Shown here in pieces: positions 1 to 6,276 of a stretch of DNA of 14,010 nucleotides (the stretch's first letter is position 1; each line of letters opens with the position of its first letter). The DNA comes from Desulfuromonadaceae bacterium (GTDB lineage Bacteria; Desulfobacterota; Desulfuromonadia; Desulfuromonadales; Geopsychrobacteraceae): contig WTCI01000097.1 of assembly GCA_013138655.1 (NCBI GenBank), positions 1 to 14,010 on the forward strand. Direction: 5' to 3'. Below the pieces are notes generated by a model, which saw only the letters and a program-made list of their open reading frames with translations, made no database searches and was not told where the DNA came from. The position numbers and the translations under genes were made by a program.

Positions 1-208
1 TACGGGCAAGGCGCCAACCGTCCAATTCACCGATGGAGATATCCATTACGACCAGTTTCACGGCCACTGACTGCAAAATTTTAAGCGCCGCCAGGCCGGA
101 ATCGACCTCAACCACTTCATGCCCCGATCCGGACAAACTTTCACGAATCGCTCCGCGCAGCACAACATCGCAATTTACAATTAAAATTTCAGCTTTTGCA
201 GGCAGCAT
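1..208 (-). CDS. Receiver-domain signalling protein, N-terminal part (runs off left edge)
   Basis: Reading leftwards from the ATG at 208-206 there is an open frame of 69 codons to the window edge. The protein begins MLPAKAEILIVNCD, and residues 51-69 run KLVVMDISIGELDGWRLAR. This is the beta1 and beta3 pattern of a CheY-like receiver, with Asp56 in the phospho-acceptor position and Asp14 as an acidic-pocket candidate. It is clearly homologous to the first receiver of the kinase at 598-2583 (shared patterns VN, VxSGL, LVV, IGE, WRLAR). It is therefore probably a tandem paralog and may itself be a hybrid kinase or a response regulator; the rest lies outside the window. A GAGAGAC stretch upstream of the ATG is a possible weak ribosome binding site. 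A terminator at 348-377 separates it from the kinase gene, so it probably has its own promoter. Confidence 0.75.
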   Translation of the reverse strand, partial: MLPAKAEILIVNCDVVLRGAIRESLSGSGHEVVEVDSGLAALKILQSVAVKLVVMDISIGELDGWRLAR

Positions 209-286
209 AAAGTCTCTCTGAGAAACCTTTTCAGAAATATTCAGAGTGATTCCAAAAGATCAGATACCAGACAATAAGGGAACATT

Positions 287-315
287 TATTAACATATAAA
301 AATCATCGCAGTCAA
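287..315 (-). promoter_or_regulatory. Possible promoter of the left-edge receiver gene
   Basis: On the minus strand TTGACT (315-310) is followed after 17 nt by an A/T-rich TTAATA (292-287). The -35 box is good, but the -10 box matches the sigma-70 consensus poorly. It lies between the terminator at 348-377 and the ATG at 208, where a promoter is expected. This is a weak call. Confidence 0.2.
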
Positions 316-347
316 CATGCAACTATCAAAAAAAACAGTTGTATAAT

Positions 348-377
348 AAAAAAAGCTAACGAAATAAAGTCGTTAGC
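348..377 (-). terminator. Rho-independent terminator after the hybrid kinase gene
   Basis: Read on the minus strand, GCTAACGA (377-370) and TCGTTAGC (362-355) form a perfect 8-bp stem around a 7-nt loop. Seven T residues (354-348) follow at once. The stem is moderate in GC but perfect. It lies about 220 nt past the stop of the kinase gene and before the next minus-strand gene, which fits an end of transcription for the kinase. Confidence 0.75.
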
Positions 378-450
378 GGGCACAAAACAATAAAACACCT
401 TCATTCGTCAACCAAGCACCGATCCTACACTCGATTGTGATAAATCATTC

Positions 451-617
451 CTAGTGCCCCGTGCGGCTAATCCTGTCTTCTAATTCTGGCCCTTTTCGGC
501 GCTGCCCGCGTTGTGCCAACTTGACTTAACGCACGGCTAGGCCTGCGTTGGCGCCGCCTTGGCAGCACCAAAAATGTCTCAGAATTCATTGACACGACTA
601 ACCGCACGGGGCACTAG
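451..617. repeat. 167-bp imperfect palindromic (MITE-like) element
   Basis: The two ends are perfect inverted copies of 16 bp: ctagtgccccgtgcgg at 451-466, and its reverse complement at 602-617. The similarity continues inward as an interrupted stem. Positions 481-487 (taattct) pair imperfectly with 578-587, 498-506 (ggcgctgcc) matches the complement of the 560-568 region with one mismatch, and gccaac (515-520) pairs with gttggc (547-552). Nearly the whole element can therefore fold on itself around a centre at about 521-546. Both ends carry CTAG, which may be a duplicated target or part of the repeat. There is no transposase inside. The architecture resembles non-autonomous mobile palindromes, but I cannot name a family. 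One arm lies inside the 3' end of the kinase gene. Confidence 0.7.
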
Positions 618-2583
618 CGGGCAAATCCAGACTGAATTTTGTTCTAACATTAGGAACCGAATCAACCCTCATGGTCCCACGATGATTTTTTGTAACAATA
701 AAGTAGCAGATCGACAATCCCAGCCCCGTCCCATCACCTACCTTTTTCGTCGTAAAGAAAGGCTCAAAAACTCGCCTCTGGGTCTCTTCATTCATTCCCA
801 GGCCGTTGTCTTCAATCTCTATGGTTGCCGTTTGATTTGCATACCTGGTTCGTAAAACAAATTGCGGCTGATAGTCAACCACTCCAGACGTTGTTGCCCG
901 AAGCTTTTGCAACTTCTCCTCCATCGCATGCGCACCATTCATCAACAGGTTTAAAATGACCTGTTGAATCTGCACAGGATTGCAATTGATCAGAGGCAAA
1001 CCTTTGTCGTATTCGCGCTGAATCTCCACAAAGCGAAAATCGAACTTTCTTTGCAGATCGAAATTACTTGCAGCAAGTTCAACCGATTTATCAATCAATC
1101 CAGCCAGGTCACTACTTATCCTGGAGGAGTCCTCACGACGACTGAAGCTGAGCATGTTCTCAATCAGCTGAACGACACGTTTTCCGGACTCCATCACCGC
1201 ATCGAGTAACGTATTCACATCCCGACTCTGCAGATAATGACTCAGTGACGTCATATCGAGATCTGCCGCTTCGGCCGCAGCACGATTGGCTTCTAAATGT
1301 TCGCTCAGTCGATTGCGAACCACTTGGATATTCTGCAAAACACCCGCCAAGGGGTTATTGACTTCATGTGCCATCCCGGCAGCCAACTGGCCCATCGAAA
1401 CCATCTTTTCCGACTGAACGATCCGCTCCTCCATCAGAACCCGTTCCGTCACATCATCGAGACGGATAACCGCACCGACAACATCAGATTCAAACAGCGG
1501 ATAGATCGTGATATCACAATAGCAGTTTTTTCCCCCATGCTGATACGACACCGTGGATCGTTTTCTGATATCCCCTTCGGCCAAGGAAAGGCGTACCTCA
1601 TCCATTTCACTGAAATCGGGCCATACTTCATCCAAAGGCCGCCCCTGCGCAGCGGCGGCGGTGATACCGCTCAGCTGTTCCGCCCCCTGATTCCAGAGCG
1701 TAACAAAACCGTGCTGATCGACTCCGACCAGCACGGACGGCATTGAATCGATAATGTTTCCCAGTAAATTACGCAGCTGCTGCAGACGGTCCATACGGTC
1801 GGCAACCTGAGCATTACTGACAATATAATCTTCGCGGCGGGTGGCAAGCTCACAAACCGTGCGCAGTTCATCCGCCCGAAACGGCTTGGTCACAAAATCG
1901 GCTGCGCCGCTGACCATCAAATTTTTAGCAACATCCATTGTCCCGTGTGCTGTCATTATCACCACCGGCTGACCAGGATTGATCTTCATAATCCGGTCCA
2001 ATACCGTCGTACCGGACATTCCCGGCAGCATGATGTCGAGCAGCACCAGATCATGGCGCCCCTCTTGCCACGCTTTCAACCCCGATTTCCCATCGCCGGC
2101 GAGCTCCACATCAAAACGCGGCTGAAGGATTTTTTTCACCAGCCGGGCATTATCTTCATGGTCCTCAACAACCAGGACCCGGCGCCGCCCCAACCCCTCC
2201 GTCGGCGATTTCAGACAGCTCTGAACCAAAGCCGGCAGCCGGTGCCGATCCTCAAAAGCCAACAGATGATTGATACCGAAATCACGGGCAGTAATTTCCG
2301 TAATCCGCTCACACCAGATACGGGTCACTATAATAATCGGCAGTGTGCGCCCCCCCCGGCAGATTCCGGAACGGATAAACCTCGCCAGCCGCCAACTGTC
2401 AAATTCGCCGATGGCGATAGCGGTGACCACCAGATCGACAGTTGCGCGCTGCAGTGTTTCAATCGCCTCGAGTCCTGATGCAACCTCGGTTATATGAAGA
2501 TTTAAAGGCTCAAGCAGACGACGTAATTGAACACGATCATCAAGAACTGAGTTAACCAACAATAGATGAGGAATTCTCTCCAT
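598..2583 (-). CDS. Hybrid sensor histidine kinase (receiver-receiver-PAS-HisKA-HATPase)
   Basis: Soluble-looking NtrB-like kinase of 661 residues; no membrane segment is evident. Domains in order (numbering from ATG 2583): a degenerate receiver (about 5-125); a canonical receiver (about 135-245) with acidic pair E140/D141, phospho-Asp 183 in LLDIMLPG, Thr211 and Lys233; a PAS domain (about 270-380); a HisKA domain with His406 in MAHEVNNPLAG; and an HATPase_c domain with N-box Asn545/Asn549, EDNGLGM, FEPFFTTK and GDGTGLGLS. Conserved catalytic residues are present, so autophosphorylation is expected. The stimulus is unknown. The first receiver has Ala55 where the phospho-Asp belongs and lacks the late Lys. 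A TTG at 2589 is in frame, but ATG 2583 aligns best with the start of the paralog at 208. The last residues (SAPCG) and the stop are encoded by the palindromic element at 451-617. Confidence 0.9.
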   Translation of the reverse strand: MERIPHLLLVNSVLDDRVQLRRLLEPLNLHITEVASGLEAIETLQRATVDLVVTAIAIGEFDSWRLARFIRSGICRGGRTLPIIIVTRIWCERITEITARDFGINHLLAFEDRHRLPALVQSCLKSPTEGLGRRRVLVVEDHEDNARLVKKILQPRFDVELAGDGKSGLKAWQEGRHDLVLLDIMLPGMSGTTVLDRIMKINPGQPVVIMTAHGTMDVAKNLMVSGAADFVTKPFRADELRTVCELATRREDYIVSNAQVADRMDRLQQLRNLLGNIIDSMPSVLVGVDQHGFVTLWNQGAEQLSGITAAAAQGRPLDEVWPDFSEMDEVRLSLAEGDIRKRSTVSYQHGGKNCYCDITIYPLFESDVVGAVIRLDDVTERVLMEERIVQSEKMVSMGQLAAGMAHEVNNPLAGVLQNIQVVRNRLSEHLEANRAAAEAADLDMTSLSHYLQSRDVNTLLDAVMESGKRVVQLIENMLSFSRREDSSRISSDLAGLIDKSVELAASNFDLQRKFDFRFVEIQREYDKGLPLINCNPVQIQQVILNLLMNGAHAMEEKLQKLRATTSGVVDYQPQFVLRTRYANQTATIEIEDNGLGMNEETQRRVFEPFFTTKKVGDGTGLGLSICYFIVTKNHRGTMRVDSVPNVRTKFSLDLPASAPCG

Positions 2584-2625
2584 GATCAAATACCGCTATT
2601 TTGGAAGAAAATAGAAAAATTGCTC

Positions 2626-2631
2626 ATTATA
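2626..2631 (-). promoter_or_regulatory. Candidate -10 box for the hybrid kinase gene
   Basis: A perfect TATAAT reads on the minus strand at 2631-2626. It would place the transcript start about 36 nt before the ATG at 2583. The sequence 17 nt upstream (TACACG) is a poor -35 box, so the promoter may need an activator or be weak. Confidence 0.4.
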
Positions 2632-2660
2632 TAAAACCGAATTGATAACGTGTAGAATAC

Positions 2661-2683
2661 AATCTACCGAATTAAGGTAGATT
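2661..2683. promoter_or_regulatory. Inverted repeat between the divergent kinase and hrpB genes
   Basis: AATCTACC (2661-2668) and GGTAGATT (2676-2683) are perfect inverted 8-mers around GAATTAA. A -10-like TACAAT on the plus strand (2658-2663) overlaps the left arm, though without a recognisable -35 box. Lying in the 144-bp divergent intergenic region, the repeat could be an operator that senses or represses one or both genes. A weak hairpin in the hrpB leader is the alternative. The regulator is unknown. Confidence 0.35.
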
Positions 2684-2727
2684 TATCATTAAACTCATTC
2701 TGTAACCCATCAACAGGCTATCGTCAA

Positions 2728-5277
2728 ATGGAATCTCAACGCCTCAACAAAAATGAATCGATGCCACAAGCTGACTTGCCTATCGCACCACTCTTACCGC
2801 ACCTGCTGCAGACATTGGCTCACCAAGCAACCGTCATCCTGCAAGCACCGCCGGGAGCGGGAAAAACCACCGGCGTCCCCCTCTCGCTGCTGGAAGCAGA
2901 ATGGTTGGCGGGAAAATCGATCCTGATGCTCGAACCGCGCCGATTGGCAGCAAGTAATGCTGCTCGTTTTATGGCCCGGCAGCTCAATGAAGAGGTCGGA
3001 CAGACCGTCGGCTACAGCATCCGTTATCAGCATGTGGTGTCTTCTGCAACCCGCCTTGAAGTGGTCACCGAGGGGATTCTGACCCGTCGCCTGCAGCGGG
3101 ATCCGGAACTCAAAGGTGTTGGACTGGTTATCTTCGATGAGTTTCACGAACGGCACCTGCAATCGGATCTGTCCCTGGCCCTCTGTCACGACGTGCAGCA
3201 GGGCTTGCGTGACGATCTGAAACTGTTGGTGATGTCTGCGACTCTCGACGGCGAGCCATTGGCCAAACTTCTCAATGCTCCGATCCTCACCAGCGAAGGA
3301 CGGAGTTTTCCGGTCGACATCCGTTACCTGCCCGGCAAACCACAACAGCGCATCGTTGAGGCAACAGTCCGGGCCATCCGTCGTGCCCTGCAGGAAACGG
3401 AAGGTGACCTGCTGGTTTTTCTGCCCGGAGAAGCAGAGATTCGTCGCTGCGTTGAACAACTGGGCGATCTTGCGCAGCAACTGCTCCTCTGCCCTCTCTA
3501 CGGCAATCTACCCTTTGCCGAACAGGAACGCGCGATCAAACCTGCCGGTCGCCGCAAAATTGTCCTGGCGACCAACATCGCCGAAACCAGCCTGACCATC
3601 GAAGGAATCAGCACCGTTGTCGACAGCGGTTTTTGCCGCCAACCACGTTTCGCGTCAGGCAGCGGCTTGACCCGGCTGGAACTCTGCCGAATTTCACAGG
3701 CGAGCACCGAACAACGGGCCGGTCGGGCCGGACGCCTCGGCCCCGGCACCTGCTACCGACTCTGGAGCGAAGGAGTACAGCAGGCCCTGCTGCCGTTCAC
3801 TCCGCCTGAGATCAGCGCCGCCGACCTGTCACCACTGGTACTCGACTTACTGAATTGGGGCATCAACAGACCGGAAACACTCAGCTGGCTCGATCCGCCC
3901 GCCCCATCTGCCTGGCAGTCCGGCCTCAAACTGCTGGAGACGCTCGGCGCCCTTACCCCCAAGCAACAGCTGACCGCAACCGGAAAAACTCTTACTGAAA
4001 TCCCCACTCACCCCCGCCTCGGCCGCCTGCTGCTGGAAGCACAGCAAACAGATTTACTGGGAGTCGGTTGTGACCTGGTCGCGCTCCTCTCGGAAAAGGA
4101 TCCCTGGTTCAATCGTGAACCCAGACCGACAAGCGATAGCGATCCCCTCGATCGACTTGAGGAGTTCTGGAAACAGCAGCGGCAGCAACGGATATCAAGA
4201 GAGTTTGCAGCGACAGCACGTGCCGGCCGTTACTGGCGACGCCATTTCGGCCTGAAAACTGAAGTTGAACCATCAACAGTCGATGCCCAACAGGTCGGTC
4301 GATTGCTCGCCGCGGCCTTTCCCGATCGCATCGCCAGGGCCCGCCAGCCCGGATCTAAACGTTATCTGCTGGCCTCCGGACAGGGAGCGCAACTGGGCGG
4401 CAAATCTGCGCTCAAACAGACTGAGTTTCTGATCGCGGTTGATTTGAGAGCCCTCCAAGGCACGGAAGCAGAGATCTGCCTGGCCAGCAGCATCGACAAA
4501 TCGACCCTACAGAAGCTTACCCCCGATCTCCCCTGGGAAAAACAGGGCTACTGGGATGCAGATGAGGGCCGTGTTGTGGCCTGTGAAAAGCAGATGCTCG
4601 GCGCCTTGACAATCAACCAGCGGCCGATAAAGCTGGAACAGGAGCTGATCAGCGCCGCGGTGCTTGATGCCGTTCGCACAGAAGGACTGCAGCTCCTCGA
4701 CTGGACGAAAAAAACACGCAATTTCATCGCCCGGGTCAACTTCCTGCACCGCCAGATTCCCAGCGACGAGTGGCCCGACTTCTCCGACAACAGTCTCCTG
4801 GAAACGTTGGAGGACTGGCTTCTGCCGTTTCTCGGCACGGCACGCAATCGTCATGAGCTGCGCAGAATCGACCTGTTTAGCGCCCTGCACAGTCAACTTG
4901 ACTGGCAACAGCGGCAACAATTGGAGCGACTGGCTCCGGAACGGCTGCAGGTGCCGAGCGGCTCACAGATCCGCCTGCAATACCCATCCGAAGGAGTGCC
5001 GGTTCTGGCGGTCAAGCTGCAGGAAATGTTCGGCCAACGGGATACGCCCCGGATTGTCGGTGGACAGGTTGCGGTGATCATCCACCTGCTTTCCCCGGCC
5101 GGTCGGCCATTACAAATCACGCAGGACTTACAGCATTTCTGGAAGGAGAGCTACCCGGAAGTACAAAAGGAAATGAGAGGCCGCTACCCCAAACATCCAT
5201 GGCCCGACAATCCGTTAGCTGCCCTGCCGACAGCAAAGACCAAACGCAAACTTGCCCTACAGAAGGATAAAAAATGA
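2728..5277 (+). CDS. hrpB: DEAH-box ATP-dependent helicase HrpB
   Basis: 849-residue helicase of the DEAH/RHA group, close to the usual HrpB length of about 810-850. Visible motifs are Walker A GAGKT (43-47), motif II DEFH (137-140), motif III SAT (170-172), a second RecA domain with LATNIAETSLTI (280-291), and motif VI QRAGRAGR (329-336). After these come the helicase-associated domains and the HrpB-specific C-terminal domain (about 660-830, with LDWTKKTRNFIARV and WPDFSDNSLL). The family acts on nucleic acid, probably RNA, in the cytoplasm; the physiological role of bacterial HrpB is poorly defined. The start chosen is ATG 2728, with an AGG about ten bases upstream. An in-frame ATG at 2761 is possible, but its context is no better. 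The gene stands alone, divergent from the kinase, with a decayed region behind it. The extreme C-terminus is a basic Lys-rich tail. Confidence 0.95.
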   Translation: MESQRLNKNESMPQADLPIAPLLPHLLQTLAHQATVILQAPPGAGKTTGVPLSLLEAEWLAGKSILMLEPRRLAASNAARFMARQLNEEVGQTVGYSIRYQHVVSSATRLEVVTEGILTRRLQRDPELKGVGLVIFDEFHERHLQSDLSLALCHDVQQGLRDDLKLLVMSATLDGEPLAKLLNAPILTSEGRSFPVDIRYLPGKPQQRIVEATVRAIRRALQETEGDLLVFLPGEAEIRRCVEQLGDLAQQLLLCPLYGNLPFAEQERAIKPAGRRKIVLATNIAETSLTIEGISTVVDSGFCRQPRFASGSGLTRLELCRISQASTEQRAGRAGRLGPGTCYRLWSEGVQQALLPFTPPEISAADLSPLVLDLLNWGINRPETLSWLDPPAPSAWQSGLKLLETLGALTPKQQLTATGKTLTEIPTHPRLGRLLLEAQQTDLLGVGCDLVALLSEKDPWFNREPRPTSDSDPLDRLEEFWKQQRQQRISREFAATARAGRYWRRHFGLKTEVEPSTVDAQQVGRLLAAAFPDRIARARQPGSKRYLLASGQGAQLGGKSALKQTEFLIAVDLRALQGTEAEICLASSIDKSTLQKLTPDLPWEKQGYWDADEGRVVACEKQMLGALTINQRPIKLEQELISAAVLDAVRTEGLQLLDWTKKTRNFIARVNFLHRQIPSDEWPDFSDNSLLETLEDWLLPFLGTARNRHELRRIDLFSALHSQLDWQQRQQLERLAPERLQVPSGSQIRLQYPSEGVPVLAVKLQEMFGQRDTPRIVGGQVAVIIHLLSPAGRPLQITQDLQHFWKESYPEVQKEMRGRYPKHPWPDNPLAALPTAKTKRKLALQKDKK

Positions 5278-5500
5278 ATTTGGTTATCCACTTTACTCAA
5301 GCTGGGCCCTGATTGACCAGAAGTAAAACGTAACCAAAAAACCGGTTTAGCCACGGACACACACGGACAACTGCGGGACAAAATCAAAACCTTATCTCGC
5401 GCAAAGCCACAAAGTTCACTAAGAAGAACAAGGGCAAAAGCGAATTTATGGGTTGAAGATCAAAACCTGAATAATAGGTTTCCTTTGTGATCTTAGTGTC
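5278..5500. other. Gene-less spacer with CACAAAG / ACACGGACA short repeats
   Basis: No credible gene is present behind hrpB. The stretch holds low-complexity motifs such as ccacggacacacacggac (5351-5368) and gcaaagccacaaagttcac (5401-5419). A related set reads on the opposite strand at about 5481-5500 (tcctttgtgatcttagtgtc). Similar sequence also occurs at 5571-5588 (gccgcaaagagagtcaaag). From memory, such phrases occur in intergenic scars of many bacteria; I cannot tie these to a defined element. Confidence 0.4.
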
Positions 5501-5683
5501 TTAAGTACGCACAGAGAATGAGCGCGAGAACAGGTTTTCAGATCTAAACCGAAAAAAGCTTTCGCGCGGAGCCGCAAAGAGAGTCAAAGACAAAATCAAG
5601 TTTTTAAGGTTTTCTCCGCACTGTAACTCATCCATGCTCACCAATCGCTCCATCCCATCTTTGAGCACCACAGGAATATGCAT
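5501..5683 (-). pseudogene. Small ORF with ideal RBS but repeat-derived tail; probable gene remnant
   Basis: The ATG at 5683-5681 is preceded by AAGGAG (5697-5692) at 8-nt spacing, so translation initiation looks genuine. The 60-codon product begins MHIPVVLKDGMERLVSMDEL, which looks like the start of a real small protein. From about residue 21 it runs through the repeat-rich sequence at 5501-5620 and becomes compositionally odd (LTLFAAPRESFFRFRSENLF). This suggests the 5' end of a small gene whose 3' part was replaced or deleted. I do not recognise a family. It could also still be expressed as a chimeric peptide. Confidence 0.35.
5522..5567. other. Two-tier hairpin in the scar region
   Basis: An outer stem pairs GCGCGAGA (5522-5529) with TTTCGCGC (5560-5567), with one G-T pair. 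An inner stem pairs GGTTT (5533-5537) with AAACC (5546-5550), with loop TCAGATCT. The outer stem is GC-rich, and no T-run follows on either strand, so it is not a standard terminator. It may be a relic of a mobile palindrome. Confidence 0.3.
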
Positions 5684-5831
5684 AGGCTGGTCTCCTTTTC
5701 ATAGGCGTTCCCAAGAGAAAATGGCTTGGATTGGTGCATCAAAGAGTCAGGATAGAAGAAACTTTTCTGCAGCAGTCATCCCCCGGCCTTAAACAACGCC
5801 ACCAGAAAGTAAAACAGAAGAACCGATATCG

Positions 5832-5993
5832 TTATTTGTCTTCAACACACTCGCCCCGATGTTCGTCAAGCAGGATCAAAATGTCTTCCTGGGTTTTTGG
5901 AGAAAGACACGGCCAATAATCACTATTTCGCAAAAACCTGAAGTCCTCGAAGAAATCTTTGCGGGGATGATCCTTGTGCCTCTCCTGGTTCAT
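5832..5993 (-). CDS. Hypothetical 53-residue hydrophilic protein
   Basis: ATG at 5993-5991, preceded at 6-nt spacing by GGAGAGAGGA (6009-6000), a strong ribosome binding site. An extended -10 promoter sits further upstream at 6069-6042. An upstream in-frame ATG exists at 6035, but it would bury the ribosome binding site inside the gene. The product is 53 residues, charged, with no signal peptide or membrane segment: a His/Lys/Arg-rich start (MNQERHKDHPRKDFFEDF), a central DYWPCLSPKTQEDI, and an acidic helical end (LILLDEHRGECVEDK). There are two Cys residues, not in a metal-binding spacing. I do not recognise a family. The gene lies in the scar between hrpB and lon, facing hrpB convergently. 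It may be a mobile-element cargo gene or a truncated longer gene. Confidence 0.5.
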   Translation of the reverse strand: MNQERHKDHPRKDFFEDFRFLRNSDYWPCLSPKTQEDILILLDEHRGECVEDK

Positions 5994-6041
5994 TACGGGT
6001 CCTCTCTCCATAGAAATACTTCTCCATAAGGTCAAGGCAAA

Positions 6042-6069
6042 ATATTAGCAAAGTAGAGAGATTTTTCAA
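6042..6069 (-). promoter_or_regulatory. Extended -10 promoter upstream of the 53-codon ORF
   Basis: On the minus strand TTGAAA (6069-6064) is followed after 16 nt by TAATAT (6047-6042). A TG precedes the -10 box at the extended -10 position. Transcription would start near 6035 and give a leader of about 40 nt to the ATG at 5993. Confidence 0.45.
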
Positions 6070-6168
6070 TGAGTCATCAGTGGAAAGATTGCAATCGAAG
6101 GTATTAATAACGGCGGATATAATCATTGGGATAAAATCTATCCGGAAGGAGCAGGGAGCCGCTTCGCT

Positions 6169-6273
6169 TCACTCGTCCGGCCCGATTCTGAGCACTTTGG
6201 CCCCGCGGATCTTCCGTTCTTTCAGTTCCAGCAGGGCACGGTTGGCATCTGCCAGCGGAAATTCCTCGTTCGC
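6169..6273 (-). pseudogene. C-terminal remnant of a zinc-dependent alcohol dehydrogenase
   Basis: On the minus strand a 34-codon frame ending in TGA (6171-6169) reads NEEFPLADANRALLEL, then KERKIRGAKVLRIGPDE. This is the typical last stretch of medium-chain, zinc-dependent alcohol dehydrogenases (pattern FPLxxANxALxxLKxxxIRGAKVL). There is no start codon or ribosome binding site, and none of the catalytic or Rossmann domain, so about 90% of the gene is missing. The remnant starts just after the lon stop codon, in the same reading frame as lon, with only ACG between that stop and the first codon counted here. This suggests a deletion that joined the 3' end of lon to the 3' end of an old dehydrogenase gene. 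It would matter functionally only by readthrough of the lon TGA. Confidence 0.7.
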
Positions 6274-6276
6274 CGT

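Noticed and set aside
559..855. 98-codon plus-strand ORF starting in the palindromic element
   Set aside because: It is antisense to the kinase ATPase domain, and its start is element sequence; it is a shadow frame.
5279..5338. Complementary tggtta / taacca pair just after hrpB, followed by a run of A
   Set aside because: The loop would be over 40 nt and the stem is short; it is not a credible terminator.
5690..5790. Minus-strand fragments such as MTAAEKFLLS and FDAPIQAIFSWERL in one frame with stops between them
   Set aside because: They might be a decayed small gene upstream of the 5683 ORF, but they are too short and unrecognised to support a call.
5923..6126. 67-codon minus-strand ORF
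   Set aside because: It overlaps the 53-codon ORF in another frame, spans that gene's promoter and ribosome binding site, and has no ribosome binding site of its own.
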